A stretch of DNA of 64,000 nt from Alteriqipengyuania flavescens (GTDB lineage: Bacteria; Pseudomonadota; Alphaproteobacteria; Sphingomonadales; Sphingomonadaceae): positions 2,212,501 to 2,276,500 of the forward strand of contig NZ_CP129107.1 of the NCBI RefSeq assembly GCF_030406725.1, in the 5' to 3' direction. The stretch's first letter is position 1; every line of letters starts with the position of its first letter. Under the pieces are notes generated by a model. It saw only the letters and a program-made list of their open reading frames with translations. It was not told the origin of the DNA and ran no database searches. Shown piece after piece: positions 25,558 through 33,999 of this stretch. The position numbers were made by a program, and so were the translations under genes.

Positions 25558-28032
25558 TCAAAAGCCGAAGACCAACGAGATACTGCCCGCCCGAGGCGCG
25601 CCGATCTGCGCAAAGGGGACACCGTCAAGCGAGCCACCGAAGTAGCCAACGAAGACTTCATCGAACACGTTCGTTACGTTGATCTGGATCGCGGCTTCGC
25701 GGCCGGGGAGATACTCTGCCAACAGGATACGAGCGTCGAGATCTACCAGGGTGTACCCTGGAATCGTTTCTTCGTTCAGGTCGTTGACGAAGCGTTCGCC
25801 GGTGTATTTCACCTGTGCGCCAAGCTCCACCGGACCCAGCGAAATCTGGCCGCGAGCACCGAGAGTGTAGTTCGGCGTGCCGCTTTCGCGGTTTCCGGCG
25901 GTAGCGAGGAAATCGCCGGCATCATCCTGCACGTCTTCCTTGATTTCGGATTCGTTGAGCGAACCGAAAACGTAGAGCAGCGTGTTGCGGGTCGGGCTCC
26001 AAGCCAACGACGCATCAAGGCCGTATTTATCGACCCGGCCGAGGTTACGGAACAGGAATTCGTCGAGCACCGGGTCGTAAGCGGTCGCGAGGCGGTTGTT
26101 GTACCGGGTGTACCAACCGGCCAGCTGACCGGTGAGCGAACCCGAACCGAACCGCAGGCCTGCATCGAAACTGTCAGTCGTTTCAGGAACCGGCTGTGCC
26201 GACTCCGCGTCGCCGAAGAACAGCGAGTCATACAGCGGATCGGTGCCAGGTACCGAAAGACCCTTGGCGTAATTGGCGAAGACGGACGCATCTCCGAAGG
26301 CGTAGGTCAAGCCGACGTTGGGCAGTACATCGTCGTAATTGTACGTGCGCGAAACCGGTGCGACGGCATTCGGATTGGCGGCCTCGTACGCGGTGGTGTC
26401 CTGATCGCCCAGGCAGTCGACGAAGCCCGAAGCCGTCGTCGTATAGCAATTCTGGTTCAGTTCGCGCGTGAAGAACGGAACGCGCAGACCGATTTGCGTG
26501 GTCAGATCGCCGAATTCGCCGCGATACTCGCCCGAAACCTGATGAAGGATCGCGTAGGACAGGCGATCGCGCTTGTTCAGTTCGAAGCCGTCGGAGGTGA
26601 GCAGCGGATCGTTGACCGCAAACACATCGTAGGGCTCGCCATTCGGGAAGAGGAACGTGGTCTGACCGGTCTGGCGATGACGCGCACGATCCCACGTGTA
26701 AGCGACGCGGAAGCGATTGTAATCGTCGAGATCGAAAATTAGGTTCGACACAACGCCGTAACGATCGGTCTGGGTCTGGCTGGGATCAAGACCGGCAACA
26801 CGGTCGAGCAGGTCACCGTCGTTGTTGAGGTCGCGACCGTAATAGTATCCGCCACTGACGAAGCCGGTGTAGTCCACACCGCCACGATTGGCGAAGCCTT
26901 CGCGAAGGTCTTCTACACCGCCGCCGTTAGCCTTGACGTACTGATAGCTCGGATCGATAGTCAGGGTCAGGCGATCCGAAAGCGTAATCAGCGACGAGCC
27001 GCGGATATTGCCGGTGTTCGACGGGTTATAACGACGATCGAATTCGACGCCGCAATTGCCGCTGCTGCTGCTGTCCGACCATGTATCCGCGACATTGGGC
27101 GTCCCCGCACCGAACGAACCGCCGAGCTGGGTTTCGGGAATCTGGCACGGATAGTTGATGTTGTAGAAACGGTCTTCGCCTTCGAAATTCTCGACCAGAT
27201 CGCGCAGGGCGAGGATCGGGAAGCTGCCGAAGAAGTTGTTGCGGTTCTGGTTATAGTGACCGGCGATCGAAACGAAGTCGCCGCCACCCAGCTCCTGGTA
27301 AATTCGCGCGTTGTACTGCTGTTTCTCGACTTCACCATAGTTGTTGAACGGGTTGTCGTATTTGGTGATCGAACCGGAGACGAACGCCTTCGTGCCTGCG
27401 CCCGTGAAATCCCCGGTATCGATCATGCCGAACGCGCGACGGTAGGGGCGGCTGCCCGAACCCTCTGCCAGCACGTCGCCGAAGGTAACAGTGACAACTG
27501 CATCGAGTTCGTCGCCCGGCACGCGGGTGCGCAGGTTGACCGTGCCGCCGGCAGCCGATGCGGTGGGGCTATCGACATCCGTCACACCGAGGTTGACGTT
27601 GACCTGTTCCAGCACTTCGGGATCGACCTGCTGGTTGGTGTAGAGGGCGTAGTTGCCCGAATCGTTCAGCGGAATGCCGTCGACGGTCTGGGAAACTCGA
27701 TCGGCACCGAAGCCGCGGATGGTGAAGCCACCACCCGACGAACCCCACGGGTCGTTGTTCTGGAAGCTGACACCCGGAACGAGATTGATGATATCGTTGA
27801 CCGTCTGGCCCGGACGCTGGCGGCGGATGATCTCTTCGTCGAGAACCTGCTTGGCCTTCGGCGTATCGGGAATCTCAACCCCGCCGACATCGGTTTCCAG
27901 AGCGCCGGTGACGACGATTGTGTTGTCTTCTTCTTCGAAATCCACCGAACCGGTCGATTGCGCATAGGCGGCACTGGAGAAGGACATGCCGATCCCGGCG
28001 ACGCCCGTTGCGAGGAGATACTTGAGCTTCAT
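25558..28032 (-). CDS. TonB-dependent receptor paired with a PhoD-like phosphatase
   Basis: 824-aa outer-membrane receptor. The signal peptide ends SSAAYAQST; the TonB box region is DNTIVVTG; the plug has VPGVSFQNNDPWGSSGGGF and GGTVNLRTRVPG; the barrel ends SISLVFGF. The receptor and the phosphatase gene share one operon. The pairing suggests uptake of an organophosphate such as phytate or nucleotides whose phosphate is released by the downstream enzyme, but the substrate is not shown by sequence. Confidence 0.92.
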   Translation of the reverse strand: MKLKYLLATGVAGIGMSFSSAAYAQSTGSVDFEEEDNTIVVTGALETDVGGVEIPDTPKAKQVLDEEIIRRQRPGQTVNDIINLVPGVSFQNNDPWGSSGGGFTIRGFGADRVSQTVDGIPLNDSGNYALYTNQQVDPEVLEQVNVNLGVTDVDSPTASAAGGTVNLRTRVPGDELDAVVTVTFGDVLAEGSGSRPYRRAFGMIDTGDFTGAGTKAFVSGSITKYDNPFNNYGEVEKQQYNARIYQELGGGDFVSIAGHYNQNRNNFFGSFPILALRDLVENFEGEDRFYNINYPCQIPETQLGGSFGAGTPNVADTWSDSSSSGNCGVEFDRRYNPSNTGNIRGSSLITLSDRLTLTIDPSYQYVKANGGGVEDLREGFANRGGVDYTGFVSGGYYYGRDLNNDGDLLDRVAGLDPSQTQTDRYGVVSNLIFDLDDYNRFRVAYTWDRARHRQTGQTTFLFPNGEPYDVFAVNDPLLTSDGFELNKRDRLSYAILHQVSGEYRGEFGDLTTQIGLRVPFFTRELNQNCYTTTASGFVDCLGDQDTTAYEAANPNAVAPVSRTYNYDDVLPNVGLTYAFGDASVFANYAKGLSVPGTDPLYDSLFFGDAESAQPVPETTDSFDAGLRFGSGSLTGQLAGWYTRYNNRLATAYDPVLDEFLFRNLGRVDKYGLDASLAWSPTRNTLLYVFGSLNESEIKEDVQDDAGDFLATAGNRESGTPNYTLGARGQISLGPVELGAQVKYTGERFVNDLNEETIPGYTLVDLDARILLAEYLPGREAAIQINVTNVFDEVFVGYFGGSLDGVPFAQIGAPRAGSISLVFGF

Positions 28033-28105
28033 GGCGATACGTTCCCTTGAAATGCTATCGTCGCGCGAATCAAAATCGCGTCGAGGGCTGCTAGGGGGTC
28101 TTTAT

Positions 28106-28123
28106 GTGTCGCCTATGTGACAG
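28106..28123 (-). promoter_or_regulatory. PHO-box-like site upstream of the TonB receptor/PhoD operon
   Basis: CTGTCACATAGGCGACAC (minus strand) matches the PHO-box consensus at 12 of 18 positions, with repeats 11 bp apart, 74 bases before the receptor start. The first half (CTGTCAC) is near-perfect, the second (GCGACAC) is degenerate. The operon's phosphatase makes phosphate control plausible. Confidence 0.5.
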
Positions 28124-28238
28124 GCTAGGTTCAGGGAGCGCCTGACCGCTGTTTTTGACAGCTGCGACGGGTTTCTTTTCCGCACCGTTGCTGCATTGCA
28201 ACACAAATTGCGGGTGCTGGGCCAGGCTGGCCGAAACG

Positions 28239-29156
28239 TCAGGCCAGGTTGATCTCGCGCAGGCGTTCCATCAGGTAATCGTGGCTGCTAATCGGTTCCG
28301 GTGCTTCGTCGCCTTCGACCACGCAGCTTGCCAGCGGTTCGATCCGGAAATCTGGCCGGAAGTGCAGGAAGAAGGGCATCGAATAGCGCGAGCGACGGGC
28401 AGCTTCGCCCACGGGGTTGACCACGCGGTGCGTGGTCGAACGCAGGCGGTAATTGGTCAGGCGCTGCAGCATGTCACCGATGTTTACGGCCAGAGCGCCC
28501 GGCGGCGGGGAGACGGGGATCCACTCCCCTTCCCTGCTCTTGAGTTCGAGGCCGGCCTCTTCCGCGCCGAGCAGCAGGGTGATCGTATTGATGTCCTCAT
28601 GCGCGGCAGCACGGATCGCCCCCTCGCTGCCTTCGACGGGCGGATAGTGGAGCAGGCGCATGACCGAATTGCCCTTGTCCACCGTGGGCGCGAACCAGTC
28701 CCTTTCCAGGCCGAGATGGATGGCGATGGCCGAGAGGATCTTGGCGCCGGCTTCCTCGAACTGGGCGTAAAGCTCGCGGAACGTGTCCTCGAAGCCGTCC
28801 ACCTCGCCCGGCCAGACGTTGGGCGGCATGAATTCGGCAAGCGGGTCGCCTTCGGGCAAGTCGCGGCCCACGTGCCAGAATTCCTTCAGGTCGTGGATCG
28901 AGGCGTCCTTGGCCTTTTCCGTGCCGAACGGCGTGTAACCGCGCGCCCCGCCGCCGCCTTCGATCTTGTAGGCGCGCTTGGTTGCGCCCGGCAGCGCGAA
29001 GAATTCGCGGCTCTTCGCTTCGGCGCGGGCGATCAGGTCCTGGTCGATTCCGTGGTCGCGGACGATGGCAAAGCCGTATTCGGAAAAGCTGCGGCCGAGC
29101 TCGTCGGCAAGGTCTTCGAGCGGGTTGGCGAGCGAAACGGAGGCAATCTGGGTCAT
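28239..29156 (-). CDS. 2-oxoglutarate/Fe(II)-type oxygenase, isopenicillin N synthase-like
   Basis: 305-aa oxygenase of the IPNS-like family (PF03171-type). The iron facial triad is visible: His-x-Asp in AAHEDINTITLL (about 185-196) and His in TTHRVVNP (about 250). The co-substrate-binding Arg-x-Ser is RRSRYSMPFF. The N-terminal FGTEKAKD and WHVGRDLPEGDP are also typical. Substrate unknown; many bacterial members hydroxylate small molecules. It lies 13 bases upstream-of-stop to the nucleoside transporter on the same strand and is likely co-transcribed with it. Confidence 0.85.
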   Translation of the reverse strand: MTQIASVSLANPLEDLADELGRSFSEYGFAIVRDHGIDQDLIARAEAKSREFFALPGATKRAYKIEGGGGARGYTPFGTEKAKDASIHDLKEFWHVGRDLPEGDPLAEFMPPNVWPGEVDGFEDTFRELYAQFEEAGAKILSAIAIHLGLERDWFAPTVDKGNSVMRLLHYPPVEGSEGAIRAAAHEDINTITLLLGAEEAGLELKSREGEWIPVSPPPGALAVNIGDMLQRLTNYRLRSTTHRVVNPVGEAARRSRYSMPFFLHFRPDFRIEPLASCVVEGDEAPEPISSHDYLMERLREINLA

Positions 29157-29169
29157 GCCCGGCCCGATA

Positions 29170-30486
29170 TTACGCCAGCATCAGACCTGCAAGCGCCGCG
29201 CTCATCAAATTGGCGAGCGAACCGGCCGCCAGCGCGCGCAGGCCAAGCCGCGCGATAACCGGGCGCTGGTTGGGCGCAAGCCCGCCGGTCACCGCCATCT
29301 GGATCGCGATCGAGCTGAAATTGGCAAAGCCGCACAGGGCGAAGATGGCGATTGCACGGCTGCGTTCGCTCAGCGCGCCTTCGGCCAGGTCCTTGAGCTC
29401 GATGAAGGCGACGAATTCGTTGAGGACGATCTTGGTGCCGAACAGCCCGCCTGCGACCTGGGCCTCCCCCCAGGGAATGCCGAGCAGCCACATGACGGGC
29501 GCGAAGATAGTGCCGAGGATCACCTGGAAGGAAAGGTCGGGATAGCCGAACCAGCCGCCGATCCCGCCGAGCAGCCCGTTGGCCAGCGCGACCAGGGCGA
29601 CGAAAGCCAGCACCATCGCGCCGACCGCCACCGCCAGCTTGAGGCCGGTCTGCGCGCCTTGTGCCGCAGCCTCGATGATGTTGGATGCGCGCTCGTCGTC
29701 GGCCGTGGCTTCCGCCAGTTCGTGGTCGTGCGAAGCATGGCGCTCGGTAATGGCCGCCGGCCCTTCCCCGCTGACCCGCTTGTTCGGCAAGGCAAGCTCG
29801 CCTTCCGCTGCGGCGCTGGGCTCGCCGTCGTCCGGCATGATGATCTTCGCCATCAGGATGCCGCCGGGCGCAGACATGAAGGCGGCGGCCAGAAGGTAAG
29901 GCAGGAATTCCGAACCAAGCAGGCCGGCGTAGGCGGCAAGGATCGTGCCTGCGACACCCGCCATGCCGACGCTCATCAGGGTGAACAGGCGGCTGGGCGT
30001 AAGGGCGGCGAGATAGGGCCGGACCACCAGCGGGCTTTCGGACTGGCCGACGAAAATGTTGGCCGCGCTGGCGAGCGCCTCCACCCGGCTGATTCCGGTG
30101 ATCCAGCCGATCGCCCCGCCCACCCAGCGCACGATCCGCTGCATGATGCCGAGGTGGTACAGGATCGAAATGATCGAGGCGAAGAAGATGATGACGGGTA
30201 ATGCCGCCAGCGCGAAGGTGTTCACGAAGGGGTTGGTATCGGGCGGCCCGAACAGGAACGCCGTGCCCGCATCGGCATAGCCGAGCAACGCGGAGACGCC
30301 CCGCGCCATCCCGTTGATTGCCGCGCGCCCCCATTCGGTGCGCAAGACCAGAAAGGCGAGCAATGCCTGCAGCGCAAAGGCCGCGCCCACGATCCGCAGG
30401 CGGATCCGCCGCTTGCCGACCGACAGCAGGAACGCGATCGCCAGGATCGCCACGATACCGAGAATATTGATCAGCCAGACGGGCAC
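29170..30486 (-). CDS. Concentrative nucleoside transporter (NupC/CNT family)
   Basis: 438-aa inner-membrane transporter importing nucleosides with a cation. The family blocks [35 protein letters not shown] and [15 protein letters not shown] are present in order. A hydrophilic loop of about 60 residues ([18 protein letters not shown] to SNIIEAA) separates the two halves. Start is GTG 30486. The gene directly precedes the IPNS-like oxygenase, suggesting a link to nucleoside or purine/pyrimidine use. Confidence 0.92.
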   Translation of the reverse strand: MPVWLINILGIVAILAIAFLLSVGKRRIRLRIVGAAFALQALLAFLVLRTEWGRAAINGMARGVSALLGYADAGTAFLFGPPDTNPFVNTFALAALPVIIFFASIISILYHLGIMQRIVRWVGGAIGWITGISRVEALASAANIFVGQSESPLVVRPYLAALTPSRLFTLMSVGMAGVAGTILAAYAGLLGSEFLPYLLAAAFMSAPGGILMAKIIMPDDGEPSAAAEGELALPNKRVSGEGPAAITERHASHDHELAEATADDERASNIIEAAAQGAQTGLKLAVAVGAMVLAFVALVALANGLLGGIGGWFGYPDLSFQVILGTIFAPVMWLLGIPWGEAQVAGGLFGTKIVLNEFVAFIELKDLAEGALSERSRAIAIFALCGFANFSSIAIQMAVTGGLAPNQRPVIARLGLRALAAGSLANLMSAALAGLMLA

Positions 30487-30623
30487 GCACGCCTCCCTAT
30501 CGGCCTTGCGGCCCTTGACCCAGTGCGACGCCCTCTTTCCTGCCCTTCAGGCCTGAGTCAAACGCCGCCGTGCAGCAAGCGGGTGACAAGCGCGCCCCGC
30601 CTCGCTAGCGGGGCTTTGCTCGC
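30487..30623. other. Intergenic region between the nucleoside transporter and tRNA-Ser
   Basis: 137 bases with no open frame I can support. A hairpin GCCCCGC / GCGGGGC (30594-30614) ends directly before the tRNA and could act as a terminator or be part of the tRNA promoter region. Confidence 0.4.
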
Positions 30624-30713
30624 GGACAGGTGGCAGAGCGGTTGAATGCACCGGTCTTGAAAACCGGCAAGGGTGCAAGCCCTTCGTGGGTTCGAATCCC
30701 ACCCTGTCCGCCA
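30624..30713 (+). tRNA. tRNA-Ser (anticodon TGA)
   Basis: 90-nt tRNA with a long variable arm. The acceptor stem GGACAGG pairs with CCTGTCC (30703-30709), followed by the discriminator G and an encoded CCA (30711-30713). The anticodon stem CCGGT / ACCGG closes loop CTTGAAA; TGA is at 30658-30660, which reads UCN serine codons. The T-arm is GTGGGTTCGAATCCCAC. No mismatch was found in the stems. Confidence 0.96.
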
Positions 30714-30714
30714 G
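30695..30714. repeat. Direct repeat copy 1: 3' end of tRNA-Ser
   Basis: AATCCCACCCTGTCCGCCAG, the T-arm and acceptor end of the tRNA plus the CCA and one base. It is identical to 30822-30841, 127 bases downstream. Such pairs often mark attachment sites of integrated elements. Confidence 0.8.
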
Positions 30715-30821
30715 CGACGCGACAGATGGGTCGTGTCGATGGGCGGACATGGCGTGAAGGCGAGAACCCACCGGGTTCGGAGTCGGAGCGTAGCGGAGAC
30801 GGCCAGAGCGGAGCGGCGGCC
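30715..30821. other. Insert between the two tRNA-end repeats
   Basis: 107 bases between the two copies of the tRNA 3' end. They hold no plausible gene or recognised mobile-element feature. This could be the remnant of an excised or decayed integrated element. Confidence 0.5.
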
Positions 30822-30841
30822 AATCCCACCCTGTCCGCCAG
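30822..30841. repeat. Direct repeat copy 2: duplicated 3' end of tRNA-Ser
   Basis: Exact 20-base duplicate of 30695-30714. The rest of the tRNA is not present upstream, so this is only the acceptor/T-arm end. It lies 35 bases before the DUF819 gene start. Confidence 0.8.
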
Positions 30842-30876
30842 ACCATTGAACGATGCCTTGGGAGGGGCTTCGAAAC

Positions 30877-32091
30877 GTGATTTCAGACGACCGGATCATC
30901 TTCGGGCTGCTCGCAGCCGTGCTCGCCTTCGTATTCGCGACGCGGGGCCGCGCGGGCTGGGCGAAGTTCTATACTTTCGTGCCGATCATCCTCGTCTGCT
31001 ATCTCGTGCCTTCGCTGATGGTGACCTTCGGGCTGATCGATGTGAGCGAAAGCCAGCTGTGGCCCGCTGCCAAGGACTATTTCCTGCCCGCCGCGCTGTT
31101 CCTGATGACGCTCAGCATCGACATGAAGGGCATCATCAGCCTGGGGCCGAAGGCGCTCATCATGTTCGGCACGGCGACGCTCGGCATCATCATCGGCGGG
31201 CCCATCGCGCTGTGGACGGTCGCGCAGTTCGACCCCTCGATCATCGGTACCGGCGATACCGCGGCATGGCGCGGGCTTGCCACGCTGGCGGGCAGCTGGA
31301 TCGGCGGCGGCGCGAACCAGACCGCCATGCTGGAAGTCTATGGCTACGACGAGAGCCGCTATGCCGCGCTGATCGCGGTCGACATCATCGTCGCGAACAT
31401 CTGGATGGTGTTCCTGCTTTACGGCGCCGGCGCCAGCGAGCGGGTGGACCGCTGGCTCGGCGCCGACAGCAGCGCCATCGACCGGCTGCGCGACAAGATG
31501 GCCGACTACACCGCCTCGGTCGAGCGGGTGGCCAGTGCCAACGATCTGGTCCTGCTGCTGGGCGCGACCTTTGCCGTGGTCGGCCTGTCACACCTCGTGG
31601 GTACGGGGCTGGAAGCGTTTTTCGCCGATCTGCTCGGCCCCGAAAGCGTGCTCGCCAGCAGCTTCTTCTGGGTCGTGGTCGTCGCCACCACGCTGGGCCT
31701 GGGTGCCAGTTTCACGCGGGCGCGCGACCTCGAAGGCGTGGGCGCATCGAAGTTCGGCACGGTATTCATCTTCATGCTGGTCGTGATCATCGGCACGAAG
31801 ATGAACATCCTGCAGCTGGGCGATGCGCCGGGTTTCATGGCGGTCGGGCTGATCTGGATGCTGGTGCATGTGTTCGTGCTACTCGCGGTCGCCAAGATCA
31901 TCCGCGCGCCGTTCTTCTTCGTCGCGGTGGGCAGCAAGGCCAATGTGGGCGGCGCGGCTTCCGCCCCGGTCGTCGCCGCAGCATTCCATCCGGCGCTGGC
32001 CCCGGTCGGCGTGCTGCTGGCCGTCCTCGGCTATGCCGTTGGGACCTATGGCGCGATCATCTGCGCGGAGATGATGCGCGCGATCGGTTAG
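30877..32091 (+). CDS. DUF819 family membrane protein
   Basis: 404-aa protein of the DUF819 (YjcL-like) family with about 11 membrane segments. Family signatures are LAGSWIGGGANQTAMLE (about 145) and VGSKANVGGAASAPVVAAAF near the C-terminus. I start it at GTG 30877 (VISDDRIIFG), which has GGGAGGGG 9 bases upstream; the ATG at 30853 has no ribosome-binding site. It resembles a transporter fold but no substrate is known. Confidence 0.85.
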   Translation: MISDDRIIFGLLAAVLAFVFATRGRAGWAKFYTFVPIILVCYLVPSLMVTFGLIDVSESQLWPAAKDYFLPAALFLMTLSIDMKGIISLGPKALIMFGTATLGIIIGGPIALWTVAQFDPSIIGTGDTAAWRGLATLAGSWIGGGANQTAMLEVYGYDESRYAALIAVDIIVANIWMVFLLYGAGASERVDRWLGADSSAIDRLRDKMADYTASVERVASANDLVLLLGATFAVVGLSHLVGTGLEAFFADLLGPESVLASSFFWVVVVATTLGLGASFTRARDLEGVGASKFGTVFIFMLVVIIGTKMNILQLGDAPGFMAVGLIWMLVHVFVLLAVAKIIRAPFFFVAVGSKANVGGAASAPVVAAAFHPALAPVGVLLAVLGYAVGTYGAIICAEMMRAIG

Positions 32092-32249
32092 TCGTCAGAC
32101 TTTTCCTCACGATCTTCCGGCAGGGTCGTGAGTTCGCGGTACTGCTCCGTCTTTTCCTTCGGATAGCGGCTCGGCGTGGTCGAGCCCTGGTTCATCAGCG
32201 CGCGGTGTTCCTTGATCGTCTTGCTGTCTTCGTTCGTCTTGTCGGTCAT
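32088..32249 (-). CDS. 53-aa hydrophilic protein of unknown function
   Basis: A 53-aa frame starts at ATG 32249 with GGAG 8 bases upstream. It is rich in Lys, Glu, Asp and Thr with no hydrophobic segment (SKTIKEHRALMNQGST, EDREEKSDD). Its stop overlaps the DUF819 stop on the other strand by 3 bases. Likely a small cytoplasmic protein. No family recognised. Confidence 0.6.
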   Translation of the reverse strand: MTDKTNEDSKTIKEHRALMNQGSTTPSRYPKEKTEQYRELTTLPEDREEKSDD

Positions 32250-32320
32250 GGGATACTCCTTGCCCCACCAACGAACAGGGCGCGGAAGGGTTTCGCGTGC
32301 CCTGCCGCCAAGGCGCGCAA

Positions 32321-33049
32321 TCAAGCCGAGATAGCGTGCCGCGCGAGCGCTTCGTAATCCGCGCGGCAGGCCTCGGCCGCCCGCGCATACTCGCCGTCCA
32401 GATCGGGCATATCGCCCGGCGGCGGCCCGAAACCGGTCGAGGCATTCACGGCATCGTACCAGTGCGCGCCCCACACGCCGTCTTCCGCATGTGGCCCCTG
32501 GGCCCAGCCCAGCATTTCCGGGTCCCATGCAATGCCCAGCGCCTCGCACAGTTTCGAAAGCACGGCGGCAGGCGCGGCAAGGATGGCATCGCTATCGACC
32601 ACCGGCGGCGCGCTTCCCAGCCGGTCCGCCTCCCGCTCGAAATAGTCGCGCACCTGCGCAAAGCCGAGCTCCTCGACGCTGCGCAGCTCGTTCTTCTTGC
32701 GATAGCTCGCCACGACCCGCTCCGGCGCGCGGATCAGGAAAGCATTGCGGTGGCCGGGCATGTCATCGATGGACACCGGGCCGACCATGTGGTGCGGCAT
32801 GTGCTTCTGGTACCAGACGGGTGCGCCGCCCGGCGCCTTCCCGGACTGCGCGCGAAGCACGGATTGCCAGTCGCAATCCATGTCGGCGATGGTTTCCGCA
32901 GCCATCGGGTGCTGCGCGCCGCTGTGCTTCAGATAGGCGCCATAGAACGGCTCGTCCGATACCGCGCAGTCGCTTCGCGCGCCGAAGCTGCGCATCATCG
33001 CGGTCGAGATATTGCGCGGGCCCGACCACATGGCAATGCGGATCGTCAT
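32321..33049 (-). CDS. Sulfotransferase-like family protein
   Basis: 242-aa protein. The N-terminal motif MWSGPRNISTAMMRSFG matches the 5'-phosphosulfate-binding loop of the sulfotransferase superfamily, and FLIRAPERVVASY matches the 3'-phosphate-binding segment. It is shorter than classic enzymes. ATG 33049 overlaps the aminotransferase stop (ATGA), so the two genes are translationally coupled. The acceptor is unknown, and it could be a non-canonical member. Confidence 0.75.
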   Translation of the reverse strand: MTIRIAMWSGPRNISTAMMRSFGARSDCAVSDEPFYGAYLKHSGAQHPMAAETIADMDCDWQSVLRAQSGKAPGGAPVWYQKHMPHHMVGPVSIDDMPGHRNAFLIRAPERVVASYRKKNELRSVEELGFAQVRDYFEREADRLGSAPPVVDSDAILAAPAAVLSKLCEALGIAWDPEMLGWAQGPHAEDGVWGAHWYDAVNASTGFGPPPGDMPDLDGEYARAAEACRADYEALARHAISA

Positions 33050-33999
33050 GCCTGTGCCGAGCTTTGCCGAAGGGGGCGCTCCCGTGCCGAAACGTCGGCG
33101 CCGATCCGCTCGAGATAAAGCTGCTGCAAGCGCTCCACCATCGGCCCGCGCTCCTTGCCGAGCACGCGGCCATCGACCGTGCCGACCGGAGCCACCCCGG
33201 CGAAGGTGCCCGTGGTGAAGGCCTCGTCCGCGCCGTAGACGTGGGTGAGGGAGAAATTGCGTTCGAAGGTCGGGATGCCCGCTGCCCGCGCGATTTCCAG
33301 CACCACGCCGCGGGTGATCCCGTCGAGGCAATAATCGCCGCTGCTGGTCCACACCTCGCCATCGCGCACGATGAAGAAGTGGGTGGAATTGCAGGTGGCG
33401 ACGAAGCCGTGGGGGTCGAGCATCAGCCCCTCGTCCGCGCCGGCCTGCGTCGCCTGGATGCAGGCGGTGATGCAGTTCAGCTTGCTGTGCGAATTCAGCA
33501 TCGGGTCCTGCACATCGGGATAGCCGCGCCGCACGTGCACCGTGGCGAGATCGAGCATGCGGGTCGCGGTTTCCGGTGCAGGCTCCTTCCATTCGGGGAT
33601 GATGACGATGGTCGCCGGCGTCGCCACCACGCGCGGGTCCTGGTACGGCGTGGAGCGGATGCCGCGGGTCACCATCAGCCGCAGGTGCGCGCCGCCATCG
33701 TCCATCCCGTTGGCATCGAGCACGGCGTAAAGCCGCCGCTCCAGCTCCGCCCGGTCGATCCCGATGTCCATCGCGATGGCTTTCGCCCCGCGGTAAAGGC
33801 GGTCGAGGTGCCGGTCGAGGAAAGCCAGCCGGCCGCGGTGGAGGCGGATACCCTCCCACACGCCGTCGCCCAGCATGAACCCGCTGTCGAAGACGCTGAC
33901 CTTCGCTTCCTCGCGCGCAAGATGCTCCCCGTTCACATCGATCAGGATCGCCGCGTTGCGCGGATCAGGCAGGTAGCTGTGGGTGCCCCGCCCCTCCAC
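33046..33999 (-). CDS. PLP-dependent class IV aminotransferase
   Basis: 317-aa fold-type IV aminotransferase (branched-chain, D-amino acid or ADC-lyase class). The Lys that binds PLP is in LNSHSKLNCITA; other blocks are VFDSGFMLGDGVWEGIRLH and GFVATCNSTHFFIV, plus TTGTFAGVAPVG near the end. It starts at GTG 33999, whose G is the last base of the lpd stop TAG, with no strong ribosome-binding site, so expression depends on lpd translation. The precise amino acid substrate cannot be told from sequence. Confidence 0.85.
   Translation of the reverse strand: MEGRGTHSYLPDPRNAAILIDVNGEHLAREEAKVSVFDSGFMLGDGVWEGIRLHRGRLAFLDRHLDRLYRGAKAIAMDIGIDRAELERRLYAVLDANGMDDGGAHLRLMVTRGIRSTPYQDPRVVATPATIVIIPEWKEPAPETATRMLDLATVHVRRGYPDVQDPMLNSHSKLNCITACIQATQAGADEGLMLDPHGFVATCNSTHFFIVRDGEVWTSSGDYCLDGITRGVVLEIARAAGIPTFERNFSLTHVYGADEAFTTGTFAGVAPVGTVDGRVLGKERGPMVERLQQLYLERIGADVSARERPLRQSSAQA

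Noticed and set aside
30547-30899. Minus-strand frames across tRNA-Ser and its duplicate
   Set aside because: They read through a tRNA gene and are Arg/Ala/Pro-rich without ribosome-binding sites; no protein is supported.
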